A stretch of DNA of 64,000 nt, from positions 1,674,001 to 1,738,000 of the forward strand of contig NZ_JAMQJY010000001.1 in the NCBI RefSeq assembly GCF_023703085.1, written 5' to 3'. Within the stretch, counting starts at the first letter, position 1, and each line of letters starts with the position of its first letter. This document shows positions 60,702-64,000 of the stretch, one piece after another. A model generated the notes under the pieces. The model did not search any database, was not told the DNA's origin, and saw only the letters and a list, made by a program, of their open reading frames with translations. The translations under genes and the position numbers were made by a program. The stretch is from Alkalicoccobacillus plakortidis. GTDB lineage: Bacteria > Bacillota > Bacilli > Bacillales > Bacillaceae_D.

Positions 60702-61574
60702 TTGTCCGAGAAAAATCAGCTCATTATTGAAAGCGCAATTAAGCTATTTTCTATAAACAGTATTTCTTCTACGTCTATTCAAGACATTGCAAGTGAAAGC
60801 GGCATTTCAAAAGGCGCTTTTTATCTTCATTTTAAATCAAAAGATGCACTACTCATTGCTATTATTGACTATTATTCAGATATGATTACAAAAAGTATAC
60901 AAAACAAAGCGTATGATACATTGCCTGCAAGGGAGCAATATATCCATAAGTTAACAGACCTATTTGAATGCATTCTCCAACACAAGGATTTTATTCTTGT
61001 TCAAATGAGAGAACCATCCATTCCTTTAACAGAAGAAATGAAGAGCAGTCTTAAAAGACTAAATTACAAATCGAATCAATTTCATCAATCGTATTTACAA
61101 CAGCTATATGGTGATGAAGCCAAACCGTTTGTTTGGGATCTAACCTTTATGATTGATGGCTTGTTTCACTCATATTTGAAATTTTTAATTTACGCACCTG
61201 TGATAGACATCCGAGATCTTGTCCATTTTGTGATTAAACGCTTGGATTCACTTGTTGAGGGTTTAGATGCAGAACAAGCTTTATTATCAGATGAACTTAT
61301 AAGTCCGTTTATGACAGAGTTCTATGAAGAAGAAACCTCAGAAACTGTACCCTTTGAGTTATCTGAGCTCAGATCTCTAATTTCTGAACTTGAAAATAAG
61401 GATGATTTACTAGTTTCCATTGACATATTAGAAGAAGAAACAAATCAACAGAACCCGCGCCTGCCTGTTATTCAAGGTATGCTACTAAACCTACATAGTG
61501 AATCCGTATTACGACAAGCTATTCAAAAACTTGTTACACACTATCATCTTAATGACTCACTGTTCAATGACTAA
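60702..61574 (+). CDS. yerO: TetR-family transcriptional regulator (YerO-like)
   Basis: 290 residues. N-terminal helix-turn-helix (SSTSIQDIASESGISKGAFYLHFKSKDALL) and a long ligand-binding C-terminal part, unusually long for TetR but matching B. subtilis YerO (289), the repressor of swrC/yerP. It uses a TTG start with AAAGGAG upstream. Divergent from swrC; its end overlaps the stop of the convergent amidohydrolase. Confidence 0.85.
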   Translation: MSEKNQLIIESAIKLFSINSISSTSIQDIASESGISKGAFYLHFKSKDALLIAIIDYYSDMITKSIQNKAYDTLPAREQYIHKLTDLFECILQHKDFILVQMREPSIPLTEEMKSSLKRLNYKSNQFHQSYLQQLYGDEAKPFVWDLTFMIDGLFHSYLKFLIYAPVIDIRDLVHFVIKRLDSLVEGLDAEQALLSDELISPFMTEFYEEETSETVPFELSELRSLISELENKDDLLVSIDILEEETNQQNPRLPVIQGMLLNLHSESVLRQAIQKLVTHYHLNDSLFND

Positions 61575-62930
61575 TCGGTCAAATCGCGGTGAGTTTTTTC
61601 ATATTCGTTTAAAAAATGTTTAAAGGCTTGTTCAGCCTCCTCCTGTGTAGGAATCGCTTGAAAAAGATCTTCTGCAGAATATGTTTCCCCACCTTTTATA
61701 ATGAGTTTGATCTGCTGTGTTGCTTTAATATCGAGTAATGGATTTTCTGTCAGTATAATCATGTCTGCAACTGCCCCCTCTTTTATCACGCCAAGATCCT
61801 GTCGGTTGAGCGAAGCTGCGGCTCGATTGGTAGCTGCTCTGATGGCATCAAGTTCTGTAAAACCTGCTTCAACAAATAATTCTAGCTCTCGATGAAGTGC
61901 CATTCCTGGAAATGTCCAAATTCCTGCGGGAGTGTCTGTGCCTGCCACTACACGACCGCCCAAACTTGCATATATCCTACTAATCTCTTTTATAAGGGTT
62001 GTTTGCTTACCCGTTCGCAGTAAGGCCGCTTCATACTGAGAGACTCGTTGCCATTGTTGAATCAAAGCCTCGTTCTCAAACGTTTTCTGGATGATTGGAT
62101 GATCAGGTGACCAGCCGTTCCCAAGCCGTTCTTGTTGATCATAGAGCGTAAGAGTTGGACAGAGAATGACATCATATTCGAGAAGAACCTCACATACTTC
62201 TCGAATTTTGCTACTGTTTGGCTCATACCAATCGACTTCGTTCCAACTGTTCTCATCCGAACGGATCTGCCAGCCTGGGTACATAGCTTGAATGATTCCA
62301 GAAGCATGCTCAAACCACTTTACCCCCATTTTCGCAGCATCTAAAGCATGTACCGTTGAGGAGTAGATTAAATCACAACTAACTTCTTTTCCATGAACAG
62401 CCGCTTCATTTACAACTGCCTTCATTATGTTTTTTCCAAGCCAGCCATATACCTTTATAAAATCAGCACCAAGCTCTCACCTGTCTTTCCACTTCTTTTT
62501 TTGCCGCTTCCACTGTTTCGATATTAATACTCCATGGACCTGTTTCTCCCCACAAGCCAGGAGGACCATCTATGATTCGATCTGCAGAGATCACTCTTGG
62601 AGTGGGGCTCGCTGGAGACGCCTTAATCATAGGGTCGAGCTCTGTGAGATTGCCGCCAGTATTACGTACAGTGGTGACCCCTGAGGCTGGAAATAGAGGC
62701 GCAAATGATTCTTTGATATGTACATGCATATCAATAAGTCCCGGAAGAATATATGTACCTTTGAGATCAAGTCTCTTAACATGAGAATCTGACTGGATAC
62801 CTTCCGTATCATCTACCTTCACAATTCTATCTATCAATCCATCTTTTAAAAATATTGCTGCTGAATAAATCAAACCAGTTTCAACATCAATGATCTGAGC
62901 GTGATCTAAAATAAGCGCTTGATCCTTCAT
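61571..62930 (-). CDS. Amidohydrolase family protein (imidazolonepropionase-like), one frameshift
   Basis: About 452 residues, metal-dependent TIM-barrel hydrolase. GLIDMHVHIKES supplies the His-X-His metal motif, VFSAETGVTTVRNTGG-like region follows, GTDTPAGIW has the catalytic Asp, and NPLLDIKATQQIKLIIKGG closes. The frame breaks at 62471-62472 (CACCAAGC for CACCAGC; corrected QVRAGADFIKVYGW). Substrate unknown; related proteins hydrolyse cyclic amides and dipeptides. Tail-to-tail with the TetR gene. Confidence 0.9.
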
Positions 62931-63082
62931 GTAACTCCCCCTTTTTCAATACTGTTACGTTTATTACGTTTAAATCATTCATTTTGTTTCAATAATAGGT
63001 ATAATTTTCAAGCGCCACCGCTAACAGTTACCATACCAACAATATCCGCTTAAAAAACGTCACTTTTCCACTCTTCCAACCT

Positions 63083-63119
63083 AAAAAGACCCCTGAGAAT
63101 AAAATCCTCATGGGTCTTT
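63083..63119 (-). terminator. Terminator of minJ
   Basis: On the minus strand AAAGACCCATGAGGA pairs with TCTCAGGGGTCTTT (two mismatches), followed by TTTT. Confidence 0.82.
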
Positions 63120-63130
63120 GTTCGTATCTC

Positions 63131-64000
63131 TTATGTGATTGAGTCAGATAGGGAAACATCTTTTTTTACTAGTAATACACCTAGCTTGGTGGTGTTCGCT
63201 ATCGTATAGTGCACCTTGTTCAAAGCGAACTTCTTGATCATAATCAAGTACATCCAGCTTACAAAAAGCCGAATTTGATTGTAATGCTTCATAAAAACTT
63301 GTTTCATCCTGTACCTTCTGCCCATTCACTTTCACAATGGTTTCGCCAATTTTTATGTTCATTTTTTCTGCAAGACTACCAGGCAAAACGCCCAAAACGG
63401 TGCAACCATCTGCTCGTTCCGCAAAAAATCGCGTCGCTTTTTTATCACGATTATTCGCTTGAAGCCATAAAAACTCTCGACCTACAATCGCAAAACCAGC
63501 AACAACAAAAGCAAGCCAAGATACATATAAACTTCCGATAGATAACAGAAGTAATATCAACCCAAGATACATCACTTGTTTGCCTACTGGTTGAATTGAA
63601 GCTTTTGGAATAGTGGAAGCAACTTTTTGCTTAAAGCCTATTAGAAATGGAAGTAGCAATGGTTGCAGATCTAGTCCAGCAAATGGGATGACGGGCCAGA
63701 ATTCAAACGTTGGAATGATGCCCTCAGGGATAAACAAAAGAATAGGGACAATCCATAATCGCTCTGAAAGATGATAGCCAATCCATTTTCCTCTTGAGGC
63801 TCGAACAAGTCTAGGAGATGTATACACCGAACCATTACGAAAAATAAGGACGGCTTCAGCCATTACGAGCAAACTCAATAATAATGCAAGAGTGGGTACA
63901 ATTAGCTCTGTATTTATGACGCCAATATAATCTAATATAAACGGTTGGTCTTCTACTACTGGTAAAAATGCTAATGCAATAATGGTTAAACCTATAGCAT
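63131..64000 (-). CDS. minJ: Division-site topology protein MinJ, C-terminal part (one frameshift)
   Basis: The gene enters from the right edge. It has several membrane segments in the visible 5' part (open frame to the edge), the cytoplasmic LVRASRGKWIGYHLSERLW block, three or four more membrane segments, then a PDZ domain (VLGVLPGSLAEKMNIKIGETI). MinJ bridges DivIVA to MinD in Bacillus division-site selection. As written the protein ends in an abnormal tail, because GCTGG reads GCTTGG at 63186-63187; correction gives HHQLGVLLVKKDVSLSDSIT and the stop at 63131. Confidence 0.88.

Overview
The window is chromosomal DNA of a low-GC Gram-positive bacterium of the Bacillaceae. The evidence is the central-glycolysis operon headed by cggR, the Crh/HprK-P/PpaX phosphocarrier system found only in Bacilli, the whiA-yvcK-rapZ block, CtsR- and CggR-type operators, AmaP/Asp23, SwrC, MinJ and a Bacillus-style puc purine-catabolism locus. 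Several features (AmaP/Asp23, split uricase) would fit an alkaliphilic Bacillus relative, but the species cannot be named from the sequence alone. I found no tRNA, rRNA, insertion sequence, prophage or CRISPR array.

Layout. 1-5.2 kb (- strand): cggR-gapA-pgk-tpiA-gpmI, with a sigma-A promoter and a near-consensus tandem CggR operator, and a small glutaredoxin-like gene upstream. 5.3-6.0 kb: clpP (+) behind a CtsR box. 6.0-12.1 kb (-): crh, whiA, yvcK, rapZ, a Nudix hydrolase, trxB and a TPR protein. 12.4-13.7 kb (+): amaP, a DUF2273 protein and an Asp23-family protein. 13.7-16.9 kb (-): an FtsX/MacB-type ABC exporter. 17.1-23.6 kb (-): hisZGDBHAF-I(E), complete. 23.7-29.4 kb (-): an M24 metallohydrolase, a PLP trans-sulfuration-type lyase, an M20 amidohydrolase and a PucR-family regulator. 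29.5-29.73 kb: a 20-bp-phased noncoding repeat array. 29.8-39.5 kb (-): yvoF, ppaX, lgt, hprK, yvlD, yvlC, yvlB, uvrA, uvrB. 39.7-41.1 kb (+): an FMN riboswitch and an EamA transporter, then a second phased array at 41.1-41.3 kb. 41.5-57.3 kb: a full purine-to-ureide degradation locus (uraD, allB, uricase, pucM, pucABCDE, an NMT1-type ABC importer, pucF, pucG) with its regulator pucR divergent. 57.4-61.6 kb: an RND exporter of the SwrC type and a divergent TetR repressor. 61.6-62.9 kb: an amidohydrolase. 63.1-64 kb: the 3' part of minJ.

Metabolic logic. HprK-P phosphorylates Crh, PpaX removes the pyrophosphate produced by HprK-P, and CggR controls the triose-phosphate half of glycolysis. The puc genes encode every step from xanthine through urate, 5-hydroxyisourate, OHCU, allantoin and allantoate to ureidoglycine and its transamination.

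The most unusual property of the window is a technical or epigenetic one. Twelve genes, many of them housekeeping (gpmI, tpiA, clpP, hisD, uvrB, pucA, pucB, swrC, minJ and others), are interrupted by one-base frameshifts. Fourteen of the insertions fall in the same pentamer, CCAGC/GCTGG, and nearly always read CCAAGC/GCTTGG. I treat these genes as intact in the organism and the indels as motif-linked sequencing errors, possibly marking a modified base. The second notable feature is the pair of unrelated intergenic arrays whose short boxes recur every 20-21 bp, two turns of the helix.
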